Assembly (NCBI RefSeq): GCF_000383915.1
Contig: NZ_KB912942.1
Location: 193,806 to 257,805, forward strand
Direction: 5' to 3'
Origin: Amycolatopsis benzoatilytica AK 16/65
Lineage (GTDB): Bacteria; Actinomycetota; Actinomycetes; Mycobacteriales; Pseudonocardiaceae
Length of the DNA: 64,000 nt
Under the pieces are notes generated by a model. It was given only the letters and a program-made list of their open reading frames with translations, did no database searches and was not told the DNA's origin. The translations under genes were made by a program, and so were the position numbers. Below, in pieces: positions 33,382 through 42,078 of the stretch; positions within the stretch are counted from its first letter, which is position 1; every line of letters starts with the position of its first letter.

Positions 33382-34323
33382 ATGGGTCTGCACGTGGTGA
33401 TCGGGTTCGGGCCGGCCGGCGCGGCCACCGCACGGCTGCTAGCCGGCCAAGGCGAGCGGGTGCGGGTGATCGGCCGCTCGCCTCGCGAAGAAGAATCCGG
33501 TCTGGAGCACGTCGTGCTCGACGCGACGGACAGCGCCGCGCTCGCCGCCGCTGCCGAAGGCGCGACCGCGATCTACAGCTGCGCGAGCCCGCCGTATCAC
33601 CTGTGGGCGCGGGACTGGCCGCCGCTGCAAGCCGCGATCTGCGCGGCCGCGGAGCAGACCGGCGCACTCCTGGTGTCGCTCGGAAATCTCTACGGCTACG
33701 GCCCGGTCGACGGGCCGATCACCGAGGACCTGCCGCTGGCCGCGACCGGGACCAAGGGGCGGATCCGCGCGCTGTTGTCCCAGCAGCTGCTCGAACTGCA
33801 CGCCGAAGGCCGCATTCGTGCGGTGGAGGTGCGCGCCTCCGATTTCTTCGGTCCGGGGGTGACCGACGGCGGGCATCTGGCCGCCCGCGTGGTGCCCGCG
33901 GTGCTGCAGGGGCGAAAGGTGCAAGTGCTGGGAGATCCGGACGCGCCGCACAGCTGGACCTACCTTCCGGACGTCGCGCGCACGCTGGTCGCGGTGGCCC
34001 GGGAGGAAAAGACCTGGGGTGCCGCGTGGCACGTGCCGACCGGCGCACCGCGCTCCGCCCGCGTGATGGTCGCGCTGTTGTGCGAGGCGGCCGGAGTCGC
34101 GCCAGTCGGGGTGCAGCGCCTTTCTCCGGCGTTACTGCGAGTGGCCGGATTCGTGTCTCCGCTGCTGCGCGAGCTGCACGAGGTCCGGTACCAGTTCGAC
34201 CGGCCATTCGTGCTGGATTCTCATGCGGCACAAGAGATTCTCCGGATCGCTCCGACATCGGAGAAGGAGCAGGCGGCGGCGACCGTCGCGTGGTGGCGTG
34301 ATCGCGCCGCTACTGTCGGTTGA
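33382..34323 (+). CDS. NAD(P)-dependent epimerase/reductase (extended SDR)
   Basis: 313-residue Rossmann protein. The nucleotide-binding loop reads GFGPAGAATARLLA, a variant of GxxGxxG. It is followed by IYSCASPPYHLW and the LGNLYGYGP segment, where the usual YxxxK catalytic pair is not clearly kept. DAPHSWTYLPDVARTLVAVA is typical of NAD-dependent epimerase family members. It is 106 bp upstream of the KS-ACP-AOS gene on the same strand and may act on its product, for example as a ketone reductase. That link is inference. Confidence 0.75.
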   Translation: MGLHVVIGFGPAGAATARLLAGQGERVRVIGRSPREEESGLEHVVLDATDSAALAAAAEGATAIYSCASPPYHLWARDWPPLQAAICAAAEQTGALLVSLGNLYGYGPVDGPITEDLPLAATGTKGRIRALLSQQLLELHAEGRIRAVEVRASDFFGPGVTDGGHLAARVVPAVLQGRKVQVLGDPDAPHSWTYLPDVARTLVAVAREEKTWGAAWHVPTGAPRSARVMVALLCEAAGVAPVGVQRLSPALLRVAGFVSPLLRELHEVRYQFDRPFVLDSHAAQEILRIAPTSEKEQAAATVAWWRDRAATVG

Positions 34324-34429
34324 TTTTTTTCCGCCTTTCCGTTCGGATTTTCGGAACCGCTTGAAAAACCCGGCGGAACCGGGCAATCTCGGGGCCGACT
34401 GGTGGGGATCGGCGCGAGGAAGTCACATC

Positions 34430-37400
34430 ATGGCGTCTGCGGGATCAGGGTGGGAAAAATCCGAAAATAGCCAGGACATCGCCGTTGTCGGAATGGGGTG
34501 CCGTTTTCCCGGGGCCCGCAACGTCAACGAGTACTGGAGCCTGCTGAGCGAGCCGAAGCCGCAGTTTCGGCGGGTGCCGGATTCGCGCTGGCGGCGCGAC
34601 GCGTTCTACACCGAGGACTTCCGGGACAGCTCGGGCGTCTACTCGGACCGGATGGCGCTGCTCGACGAGGTCGAACAGTTCGACGCCGGCCACTACAAGA
34701 TTCCGCCGCGGCGGGCGAAATCGCTCGACCCGCAGCACCGGCTGCTGGTCGACCTGACCCGCGAGGCGCTGCAAGACGCGGGCTGGGAGGCCGAGGGCTT
34801 CGACCGCGACGACACGTCGGTGATGATGTCGCTGAGCGAGAGCGGCTACCGCGGGATGAGCACGCTGCACCTGCGGCTGCGCCAGCTGATCGGCGGCGAG
34901 TTCGGCCGCCCGGGCGACCCGGCGATGGCAGGGACCGCCTCCGCGGTGGGCAGCCTGCACGCCACCGCGATGGCCGGCCTGCTGCTCAACATGGGCCCGA
35001 GCTCGATCAGCAACGTTTTCGACCTGCACGGCGAGAGCTACGCGCTGGACTCGGCTTGCTCCGGTGGCCTCACCGCGGTGGCCAACGCGGTGTTCGCGCT
35101 GCGCGCCGGCCGCTGCAAGATCGCCGTCGCGGGCGGCGCGCAGCTGATCCTGGAGCCGGACCTGTTCGTCGGCCTGTGCCGGATCGGCGCGATCTCGCGC
35201 ACCGGCGAATGCCGCCCGTTCGACCGTCGCGCCGACGGTTTCGTGCTGGGCGAAGGGGCCGGTGTCCTGGTGCTGCGCCCGCTCGCGGACGCCCGTGCCG
35301 CCGGAGACCGCGTGTACGCGGTGATCCGCGGAGTCGGACTGTCCAACGACGGCACGGTCAAAGGCGGCATGATGCCGCAGCGGGAGGGCCAGCTGCTCGC
35401 CCTGCGGCGGGCTTATGCGGACGCCGGCGTGGACCCGGGTTCAGTCGGCTATCTGGAAGCGCACGGCACCGCGACCGCGGTCGGCGACGACGTCGAGCTG
35501 AGTGCGCTGGCGGAGCTGCGCCGTGGTGCGGATCGGCCGGCCTACCTGGGCGCGGTGAAGTCCGTGGTCGGGCATTCCCTTGGCACTGCTGGTATCGCCG
35601 GACTGATCAAGTCTATTTTGTCCGTCCACAAGGGACAAATTCTCCCGCAGCCGGACTTCGCCCAAGCCGGGCATCTGGTACTGGACGAAGCCGGACTCCG
35701 AGTCGTCGACCGGCTCACGCCCTGGGGCGGCGACGGACCGCGCCGAGCCGGTGTGAGCGCCTTCGGCTTCGGCGGCTCGAACGTGCACGTGGTCGTCGAA
35801 GCGGAGGAGCTGGCGGCCGAGGCGGCAGAGAGCCCGCGCTTGCTGCTGCTCACTGCTCGCGACCGTGCGGGTCTGGCGCGGCACGCTCGCGAGATGGCCG
35901 AGACGCTGGCCAGCGAGAACCCGCCTCTGGCCGCGGTAGCCGGAACGCTCGCCCGGCGCACGTTGTTTCCGGAGCGCCTGGCCGTGGCGGCGGACAGCGT
36001 CGCCGACGCGGCGGCGAAGCTCGGCACCGCGTCCGTCGTCCTGGAATCCGGCCAGACCGGCGAACTGGTGCCGGGTGTCTTCGCTGGCGTCGTCGCGCCA
36101 GGGGAGGAGCGGGTCGAGGACGGCGAGCCGGTCGACCTGGCCGCCCGCGCGGTGACCGGTGCCGGACTGCGGCCGTCGGCGGCCGGCCTGCCGCTCTGCA
36201 CGCTGCCGCCGAGCCCGCTCAGCCCGCGCCGCCACTGGGTGGTGGACGACAAGAAGCTCGCGCAAGCCCAGGCGCTGGCCCCGCTCGGGACCGGCCAGGC
36301 CCCGGCAGCGGAAGCGGACGAGGAGACGTCGTCGGCGCGGGACGGGCTGGCTGTCGTGCTGGAAGAGGTCGCCCGGACGACCGCGTTCCCGGTCAGCGAG
36401 CTGTCCGCCGGGCAGCTGCTGGTGGACGACCTCGGCTTCGACTCGCTGATGCTGACCGAACTGGAAGCACGGCTGCGCAAACGCTTTCCTGGCGTGTCGG
36501 TGGACATCGAGCAGGAACGGGAGATCACCGTCGGCCGGGTCGCCGCCCTGCTGGCCCCAGCCGCCGACCTGCTTCCGGTTGTCCCCGCTGCCGCTCCGGC
36601 CGCGCCCCAATGGGACCCCGCGAGTGCCGCGATCGAGGAGTTCCCGGAAGCCGCCGCCATCGACGCCCGCCTCCGCCAGTTCGACGAGCTGGGCGTCCCC
36701 AACCCGTACTTCCGCAAGCACGAGGGCCGGATGGACGCCACGACCTCCGTCGCCGGCCGCGAGTACCTCTCGTTCTCCAGCTACAACTACCTGGGTCTGG
36801 CCGGCCACCCCGCGGTGACCAGCGCGGTGCACGAAGCCGTGGACCGCTACGGCACGTCGGTGTCCGGCAGCCGGCTGCTGGCCGGCGACCGCGACTTGTC
36901 GCGGGAGCTGGAAACCCAGCTGGCCGCGTTTCTGGGCACCGACGACTGCCTGGTCCTGGTGAGCGGCCACGCGACCAACGTGTGCGCGATCGGCCATCTG
37001 GTCGGCCCCGGCGACCTGATCGTGCACGATTCGCTGGCGCACGACAGCATCCTGCAAGGCTGCGCGCTGTCCGGCGCCACTCGTCAGCCGTTCCCGCACA
37101 ACGACATGACCCGGCTGGAAGACATCTTGCGCAGGTCCCGGTCGAGGTTTCGCCGAGTGCTGATCGTCGTGGAAGGCGTGTACAGCATGGACGGCGACCT
37201 GGCGGACCTGCCGAGCCTGATCGAGCTGAAGCGGCGCTACGGCGCCCTGCTGATGGTCGACGAGGCGCACAGCATCGGCACCCTGGGGCCCCGGGGCGCC
37301 GGAATCGGCGACCACTTCGCGGTAGACCGGTCCGGCGTGGACCTGTGGATGGGCACCCTGTCCAAATCCCTGGCCGGCTGCGGCGGTTACCTGGCCGGAT

Positions 37401-37828
37401 CGGCAGGCGCCATCCGCTGGCTGCGCTACTCCCTGTCCGGCTTCGTCTACAGCGTAGGAATCACTCCGGCCAATGCGGCGGCGTCCTTGGCCGCGCTCAA
37501 ACTGCTGCAAGCGGAACCGGAACGACTGACCAGACTGCGGGAAAACTCGGAGCTGTTCCTGAAACTGGCGGCCACCGCGGGGCTGGCCACCGGATCCGCG
37601 GCGGGCACCCCGGTCGTCCCGGTCGTCGTGGGCGACTCCACCACCACTCTCAAACTGGCGACCAGACTCTACGAGCGCGGCATCGTGGTGGACCCCATCC
37701 TCTACCCAGCAGTGGCCGAAGAACAAACCAGGCTGCGCTTCTTCATCACCGCGGAACACCGGAAAGACCAACTGCACTACGCCGCGACCACCGTCAAGAA
37801 CGAACTGGCGGCCCTGACCCGCGGGTAG
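34430..37828 (+). CDS. Ketosynthase-ACP-alpha-oxoamine synthase megasynthase (no acyltransferase)
   Basis: 1132-residue cytosolic hybrid enzyme. KS domain, residues about 15-455: VVGMGCRFPG, nucleophile Cys210 in DSACSGG (usual DTACSS), His345 in EAHGTAT, His382 in VGHSLGTAG and FGFGGSNVHVV at 445. Residues 456-605 hold only linker-like sequence and a post-AT-like LPPSPLSPRRHW; no GHSxG acyltransferase is present. ACP: Ser672 in LGFDSL. PLP domain, about 750-1130: SSYNYLGLAGHP, VDEAHSIGTLG and Schiff-base Lys979 in TLSKSLAGCGG. Predicted reaction: extend an acyl chain with malonyl units loaded in trans, then release it by decarboxylative condensation with an amino acid as an alpha-aminoketone. 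GAGGA lies upstream of ATG 34430. Product unknown. Confidence 0.9.
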   Translation: MASAGSGWEKSENSQDIAVVGMGCRFPGARNVNEYWSLLSEPKPQFRRVPDSRWRRDAFYTEDFRDSSGVYSDRMALLDEVEQFDAGHYKIPPRRAKSLDPQHRLLVDLTREALQDAGWEAEGFDRDDTSVMMSLSESGYRGMSTLHLRLRQLIGGEFGRPGDPAMAGTASAVGSLHATAMAGLLLNMGPSSISNVFDLHGESYALDSACSGGLTAVANAVFALRAGRCKIAVAGGAQLILEPDLFVGLCRIGAISRTGECRPFDRRADGFVLGEGAGVLVLRPLADARAAGDRVYAVIRGVGLSNDGTVKGGMMPQREGQLLALRRAYADAGVDPGSVGYLEAHGTATAVGDDVELSALAELRRGADRPAYLGAVKSVVGHSLGTAGIAGLIKSILSVHKGQILPQPDFAQAGHLVLDEAGLRVVDRLTPWGGDGPRRAGVSAFGFGGSNVHVVVEAEELAAEAAESPRLLLLTARDRAGLARHAREMAETLASENPPLAAVAGTLARRTLFPERLAVAADSVADAAAKLGTASVVLESGQTGELVPGVFAGVVAPGEERVEDGEPVDLAARAVTGAGLRPSAAGLPLCTLPPSPLSPRRHWVVDDKKLAQAQALAPLGTGQAPAAEADEETSSARDGLAVVLEEVARTTAFPVSELSAGQLLVDDLGFDSLMLTELEARLRKRFPGVSVDIEQEREITVGRVAALLAPAADLLPVVPAAAPAAPQWDPASAAIEEFPEAAAIDARLRQFDELGVPNPYFRKHEGRMDATTSVAGREYLSFSSYNYLGLAGHPAVTSAVHEAVDRYGTSVSGSRLLAGDRDLSRELETQLAAFLGTDDCLVLVSGHATNVCAIGHLVGPGDLIVHDSLAHDSILQGCALSGATRQPFPHNDMTRLEDILRRSRSRFRRVLIVVEGVYSMDGDLADLPSLIELKRRYGALLMVDEAHSIGTLGPRGAGIGDHFAVDRSGVDLWMGTLSKSLAGCGGYLAGSAGAIRWLRYSLSGFVYSVGITPANAAASLAALKLLQAEPERLTRLRENSELFLKLAATAGLATGSAAGTPVVPVVVGDSTTTLKLATRLYERGIVVDPILYPAVAEEQTRLRFFITAEHRKDQLHYAATTVKNELAALTRG

Positions 37829-37998
37829 CCGTCCTCGCTTGCTCCGACCGCATTCCGCCGACGCTGCCCGACCGAGGCGCGCATTCTGGTCGTGAGCTGG
37901 CAGACGTCCCTTGGGCGACGGCCGAAGTGCTCTGGTCCTGCGCGGAGGTCTGCCGTCTGCTGGTCGCCAGAGGCGGCGTCGTTCCCTGGAGGATCGAG

Positions 37999-38448
37999 AT
38001 GGCGAGATTCAAGGGCGAGATCACGATCGGTCGTCCCGTGGACGTGGTGTTCGACTACGTCGCCGACCAGACCAACGAACCGCGGTACAACCCCGCCATG
38101 GTGCGCGCCGAGAAGGCCACCGCCGGGCCGATCGGCAAGGGAACCCGGTTCAGATCGGCAGTGCGGTCGGCGGGACGGACCGCTGACCTGCTCATCGAGT
38201 ATCAGGACTACGACCGGCCGAAGACGCTCGCCTCGTCCACCACGATGAAGCAGGCCGAGATCGACTACACGCTGACGTTCGAGCCAGCCGGGACAGGCAC
38301 CCGCATGCGGTGGTCCGGCCAGGTGCGGCCGAAGGGCGTCATCCGATTGGCGGGGCCGCTGATCACCTGGCTGGGAGTGCGCCAGGAGCGGCGGACCTGG
38401 GCGAGCCTGAAGAAGCATTTGGAAGGCACCCCCGTCGGCGGGGCGTAG
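37999..38448 (+). CDS. SRPBCC-family protein (START-like)
   Basis: 149-residue single SRPBCC domain: EITIGRPVDVVFDYVADQTNEPRYNPAM, IGKGTRFRSAV and a C-terminal amphipathic helix (RRTWASLKKHLE). Such proteins bind hydrophobic ligands and include polyketide cyclases as well as simple binding proteins. GGAGGA is 6 nt upstream of ATG 37999. Its place 170 bp after the KS-ACP-AOS gene suggests a shared role with the ketone product; this is not shown by sequence. Confidence 0.82.
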   Translation: MARFKGEITIGRPVDVVFDYVADQTNEPRYNPAMVRAEKATAGPIGKGTRFRSAVRSAGRTADLLIEYQDYDRPKTLASSTTMKQAEIDYTLTFEPAGTGTRMRWSGQVRPKGVIRLAGPLITWLGVRQERRTWASLKKHLEGTPVGGA

Positions 38449-38647
38449 TTCGGGACGGAATCCGGGTCTGCCCGGCATCGACGCCGGGTACGACGACGTC
38501 CTCTCGTCGCTGCTGGTCATTGGCTCCGGTGCTCGCGATTGGCTCCCTCGCACCAGGAGACCGTGGGACGGGAAGTGCGCGGACCTACGCCCCTGGCCGG
38601 CGACCGCGAAGACGTGAAACGACCAAACCGCAACGAGAGGCGAGGCA

Positions 38648-39070
38648 ATGGCATATCTGAAACCGCCGGGGTTCACCCGGCGCGTGGTCAACCCGGTCGC
38701 CGGCAAGCTCAAAATCGGCGGCGTCGAGCAGCTGACCGTTACCGGCCGCCGCACCGGGGTGCCAGAACGCGTCCCGATCATCCCCGTTCAAGTGGGATCG
38801 CGTCGCTACCTGGTGGCACCCTACGGAGTGTCCGACTGGGTGCGGAACCTGCGTGCCGCAGGCGGGGGCGAACTGCTCGGTCACCAGCCGCCAGTGCGCT
38901 TCCAAGCCCGCGAGGTGCCGGTCAACCAACGAGCCGAGATCATCGACGCTTACCGCAAAGTCGCCGGGCGCGCCGTGGAGCGATGTTTTCGTTCGCTCCC
39001 TGACCCGGGTGACCACCCGGTATTCGAGATCCAGCAGCCAACCGAGCCGATCACCGGAGAAAGCGGGTAG
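38648..39070 (+). CDS. DDN-type F420/deazaflavin-dependent nitroreductase-family protein
   Basis: 140-residue split-beta-barrel protein of the deazaflavin-dependent nitroreductase family. Signatures: QLTVTGRRTGVPERVPIIPVQ, RRYLVAPYGVSDWVRNLRAAG and a C-terminal HPVFEI strand. Members use F420H2 to reduce quinones, nitro groups or enones. GAGAGGCGAGG precedes ATG 38648. It is the last same-strand gene after the KS-ACP-AOS gene and could be its tailoring reductase. Confidence 0.85.
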   Translation: MAYLKPPGFTRRVVNPVAGKLKIGGVEQLTVTGRRTGVPERVPIIPVQVGSRRYLVAPYGVSDWVRNLRAAGGGELLGHQPPVRFQAREVPVNQRAEIIDAYRKVAGRAVERCFRSLPDPGDHPVFEIQQPTEPITGESG

Positions 39071-39100
39071 CACCATTCTCGCTGCCGGCCGACTCAAGCC

Positions 39101-39658
39101 TTACAGCAACGTCCGTTCGATCCGATCCATCGGCTTCTCTCCGTCCGCTGGCCGATCCTCGACGGCCTCGGCGACCGGCCCCATCCGCTCGGAAAGCAGA
39201 AACGCGATGATCTCCGCCTCCTGCTCCTGCGCGTCGTCGTAGGTGGCCCGCATCAGCATGTCCCGGACGATGTCCGGATCCAGATTGGGGAACAGCGACC
39301 GGGCGCTCTCGTCGTCCAGCAGCCCGGACCCGCGATGGCAGCAGATGATGTGCCCAAGCTCATGCAAGATAATGTGCTCCTGGTGCGCGCCGGTTGTGTT
39401 GGCGTCGAAGAAGATCAGGTCCTCGCCCCGGGCCGCCACCCACATTCCGCACGGATGCGACGCGGGCATCGGCAACGGCACCAAAGTGATCGGCCGATCC
39501 CGGATCTCCCCGAGCCGCGCACACAGCGTGGCCAGGTCGTACTTGGCCGGCAGTCCCAGCTCGGCGATCCGCCGAGCCCCCTCGTCCCGCATCCGCCGCA
39601 GCTGCTCGCGCCGCTGCGGACCCAGTTGTTCGCGCCGGGGCGCGTCCGGCCCGGTCAC
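39101..39658 (-). CDS. ImmA/IrrE-family metalloendopeptidase
   Basis: 185-residue zinc protease. The HExxH motif is in IILHELGHIICCH (residues about 96-108), with a downstream acidic helix EQEAEIIAFLLSERM carrying the third ligand. ImmA/IrrE proteases cleave a partner repressor on damage or stress. GTG 39658 overlaps the XRE regulator stop by 4 bp (GTGA), so protease and probable substrate are co-translated. No membrane segment. Confidence 0.9.
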   Translation of the reverse strand: MTGPDAPRREQLGPQRREQLRRMRDEGARRIAELGLPAKYDLATLCARLGEIRDRPITLVPLPMPASHPCGMWVAARGEDLIFFDANTTGAHQEHIILHELGHIICCHRGSGLLDDESARSLFPNLDPDIVRDMLMRATYDDAQEQEAEIIAFLLSERMGPVAEAVEDRPADGEKPMDRIERTLL

Positions 39659-40089
39659 TGCGAGGCTTCGTCGCTGACCGGCGGCAGGCCCTGCATCTTG
39701 CGGTACTGGTCCATGATCGTGGTGATCGCCTGGAGGTTCTCTTCCCGCATTCCGGCCGCGCGCATCGCGACCGCGCGGACGCCCGCCTGGCGCATCGCCT
39801 CGACCGCGGCCAGTTCGGCCAGCACCGACCCGGCGACTTCCTCGTCGAAGAAGTAGGCGACGGACACGCCGAAGAACTTCGCCAGCGCGGCCAGCAGCTC
39901 CTGGGACGGGTTGGTGCGCTTGCCGGTGCGCAGCTGCGACAGGTACACGCCGCCGACCTTCAGCTCCGGCGATACCCGTTTCAGCTCGGCTGCCACCTCG
40001 GCGTTCGTCCAGTGCTTGCCCTGCGGGCGCACGGTGCGGAACAGGTCGTCGAGTCTGGAAGCCAGCGTGGGCCGGGTGTCTTCGGACAT
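39655..40089 (-). CDS. XRE-family HTH repressor, partner of ImmA
   Basis: 144-residue regulator. The HTH at about residues 27-75 (WTNAEVAAELKRVSPEL..GGVYLSQLRTGKRTNPSQELLAALAKFFGV) is followed by an alpha-helical tail that is the probable ImmA cleavage/oligomerisation part. GGAGGGG precedes ATG 40089. The upstream 110 bp hold a strong promoter and several TTAGCT-type motifs, consistent with autorepression. Confidence 0.89.
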   Translation of the reverse strand: MSEDTRPTLASRLDDLFRTVRPQGKHWTNAEVAAELKRVSPELKVGGVYLSQLRTGKRTNPSQELLAALAKFFGVSVAYFFDEEVAGSVLAELAAVEAMRQAGVRAVAMRAAGMREENLQAITTIMDQYRKMQGLPPVSDEASQ

Positions 40090-40136
40090 GCTGCTTCGCC
40101 CCTCCGGTATGCAGCTGATCGCTCTCAGCTAACTCG

Positions 40137-40165
40137 ACTATCTCAGATTAGCTCAGAGTTGACAA
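40137..40165 (-). promoter_or_regulatory. Promoter of the XRE-ImmA operon
   Basis: On the minus strand TTGTCA (40165-40160) and GATAGT (40142-40137) are 17 bp apart. The motifs GAGCTAATC and GAGTTAGCTGAGAG sit in and next to the spacer and -10, so a bound repressor would block RNA polymerase. Confidence 0.6.
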
Positions 40166-40197
40166 TCGCCGGAGGGTTCCACAAGACTGTGCGCAGC

Positions 40198-40220
40198 CGA
40201 GTTAGCTGGTGGCTAATTCG
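40198..40220. promoter_or_regulatory. Palindromic operator candidate for the XRE regulator
   Basis: CGAGTTAGC-TGGTG-GCTAATTCG, a 9-bp inverted repeat with one mismatch. It shares the GTTAGC half-site with the motifs inside the XRE promoter 50-80 bp away. It lies in the gap between the Rv1733c-like gene end and the XRE start. Confidence 0.5.
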
Positions 40221-40322
40221 GTAGACCGGGGCAGTGCGGAAGGCGTAGTACCGGCCCGGGGCGACGCTGGGGGTGTCGCCCCGTTCGGTCCGCCGAGCGC
40301 GGGCCCGGAGGCAGCAGGGGAG

Positions 40323-40955
40323 CTAGCGGACTGCCTCCGGGCCGGCGAACTGCGCCCAGTCCTCGGCCCAGCGCGCCGCGCGGCGGCGGTCCAGCACCCG
40401 GCGGGCGATCCAGAACGCGCCGGCCAGTACTCCGGCCGCGCAGAGCCAGCTGAAGGCGGCGACGAGAACACCGTTGGTGACCGCGTCCGCGTGCGTGAGC
40501 GGAGCGGTGGTCTGCTTGCCCGAGTCGTCCAGCCAGATGTCCGTGGTCGCGCCTTCGACCGCGGACGCGCTCGGCACCGTGATGACGCCGGTGCGCTGCG
40601 CGCTGTGCGGCGGCTGCCAGACGGCGTTCACGCGAGCGGTGTTGGCGATCGGCGCGCTGTCGCCGACCGACGCGGCGGGCTGAGCGGCGGTGGCGAGCAC
40701 GGTGGCGGTCACCTGATGCCGGGACTGCAGCTGCGCGTCCGATGCGGCGGTTTCGGAAGAAATGTCCGCACTGCCGATCGTCATCGCGAACGGGACCGCG
40801 ATCAAGGCGATCAGCGCGAAGATGGCGACGAGGATGCCCTCGATCCGATCCGATCGGCGGACGAGCGGGTTGCGTACGGCGCCGAACCGTCGGAGCAATC
40901 GTTTGCTGGGGTGTGGTGGTCTGCCTGCCCTTGTCTTGTTCCGCATGGCTCCCAT
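40323..40955 (-). CDS. Rv1733c-like two-span membrane protein
   Basis: 210-residue membrane protein with a basic N-terminus (KRLLRRFGAVRNPLVRRSDRIE). TM1 is IEGILVAIFALIALIAVPFAM and TM2 is GVLVAAFSWLCAAGVLAGAFW. Between them is an external loop with NAVWQPPHSAQRTGVITVP and TDIWLDDSGKQTTAP. The layout matches the Rv1733c family, conserved in actinobacteria and hypoxia-induced in M. tuberculosis. Function unknown. It is upstream of, and on the same strand as, the XRE-ImmA operon. Confidence 0.8.
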   Translation of the reverse strand: MGAMRNKTRAGRPPHPSKRLLRRFGAVRNPLVRRSDRIEGILVAIFALIALIAVPFAMTIGSADISSETAASDAQLQSRHQVTATVLATAAQPAASVGDSAPIANTARVNAVWQPPHSAQRTGVITVPSASAVEGATTDIWLDDSGKQTTAPLTHADAVTNGVLVAAFSWLCAAGVLAGAFWIARRVLDRRRAARWAEDWAQFAGPEAVR

Positions 40956-41388
40956 GGTCCTCCGCTGCGCCCGGGAACGCTGTGTCCCGGACTACGTTTT
41001 TCCCTCTTTTCCTGGGGATTCGGTGTGTTTCTGGTTACTTCGGCGGCGGTCGACTACCCGTTTGGGTGACAGATAGCGGCGAGGGTCCGGCCCGGGCGAC
41101 GAGTGGTCCAGGCCAATGGGGCTAGGGTCGATCCGCGCCGGAAGGATGCGGTGGATCGGTTGCGGGCCTTGGTCTTCGGACGGCTCGGTGCCGATGGAGC
41201 GCGGATCCCGACCGGTCGGGTTCTCGTCGGCAGGCGGTGGCGGGTCCTCTCGGTCGACGGCGGAGCGGGCTGTCGGCGGTTGAGTGCCCGGTGGACGGGG
41301 CTTCGGCTCGGCGGGCTCACGGCGGATCGGAAAACTCATTCCGGCCGGTGCCCGCGAACCCGCTGAAACGCGGTTTCCGGAAAATTGT
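40956..41388. other. 433-bp gap without a confident gene
   Basis: Overlapping open frames exist on both strands (plus 41103-41366, minus 40992-41339, the latter Pro/Arg rich). Neither has a ribosome site, conserved motif or hydrophobic core that I can support. I see no repeats of families A-C here. Confidence 0.5.
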
Positions 41389-41811
41389 TCAGGGAATCAG
41401 CCGGATGGTCGTGGTGGCACTGTGCGAACGTCGCCGGGTGATCCCGTGTTCGGCGACGATTCCGAGCTGGATGCTGCGGTCCGCGGGCGCCCAGTACCCG
41501 GTGCGCACGAAATAGCCGTCCATTGTGCAGAGCCGGTTCGCGCTCTTGCGGGAACTGATCGGTTCCCAGCCCCATTGCCGCCCGGTCTCCTCGACCCCGT
41601 TGCGCCGCACGTGCAGCCGCGGGTTCCCGATCTCCTGGCAGTACGCGCTGCCCTCGGCGATGTAAAGCACCCCGTCGACCTTGTAGAATCGCTTGTCGTC
41701 GAGCAGGCTGACCTGGCCGGAGAGAGTGAACCGTACGCGGCCGCCCTCCGCGCCCTGCATCGTCCAGTCGAGGACGAATTCTTTCGTCGAAACCTCGATC
41801 GACTGGGTCAT
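41389..41811 (-). CDS. Hypothetical protein, 140 residues
   Basis: Soluble protein with strong strand content (VRFTLSGQVSLLDDKRFYKVDGVLYIAEG; YFVRTGYWAPADRSIQLGIVAE). Two cysteines, no membrane span or signal peptide. AAGGGG is 8 nt upstream of ATG 41811, which supports it as a real gene. Not recognised; the beta-rich pattern could be a small barrel. Neighbours give no functional clue. Confidence 0.6.
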   Translation of the reverse strand: MTQSIEVSTKEFVLDWTMQGAEGGRVRFTLSGQVSLLDDKRFYKVDGVLYIAEGSAYCQEIGNPRLHVRRNGVEETGRQWGWEPISSRKSANRLCTMDGYFVRTGYWAPADRSIQLGIVAEHGITRRRSHSATTTIRLIP

Positions 41812-42078
41812 GACCGTGTCCCCTTTGCTGCGCAGGCCGGAGCGTCCGGGGAAAATATAGGGAAGAATCGGCGGTCTGCGAAGGTATCGGGAACCGTTTT
41901 CACCCGAAGAGGCCCGGCGGACACGGATCGTGGTCGCCGCCCGATTAATCGGTGGAATTACCGCCGATGGGGTATCGCGGATACGAACGGTGAATTCCGC
42001 TTGCGCGAAACCGGTGGCGGTCCGCCGCTCGGGGTCCCGGTGGGCGGCGGAGGCCGTGCCGGCAGCGTGACCTCGGCC

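Noticed and set aside
35441..37777. 778-codon minus-strand frame opposite KS-ACP-AOS
   Set aside because: Gln/Arg/Gly-rich shadow without recognisable domain.
34498..37998. Second long plus-strand frame inside the KS-ACP-AOS gene
   Set aside because: Out of frame with all KS, ACP and AOS motifs and composed of Arg/Pro/Gly. Only its 3' end, from 37999, is real (the SRPBCC gene).
40992..41366. Overlapping 115- and 87-codon frames on opposite strands
   Set aside because: No ribosome site, no conserved pattern, and they exclude each other; reported only as an unassigned gap.
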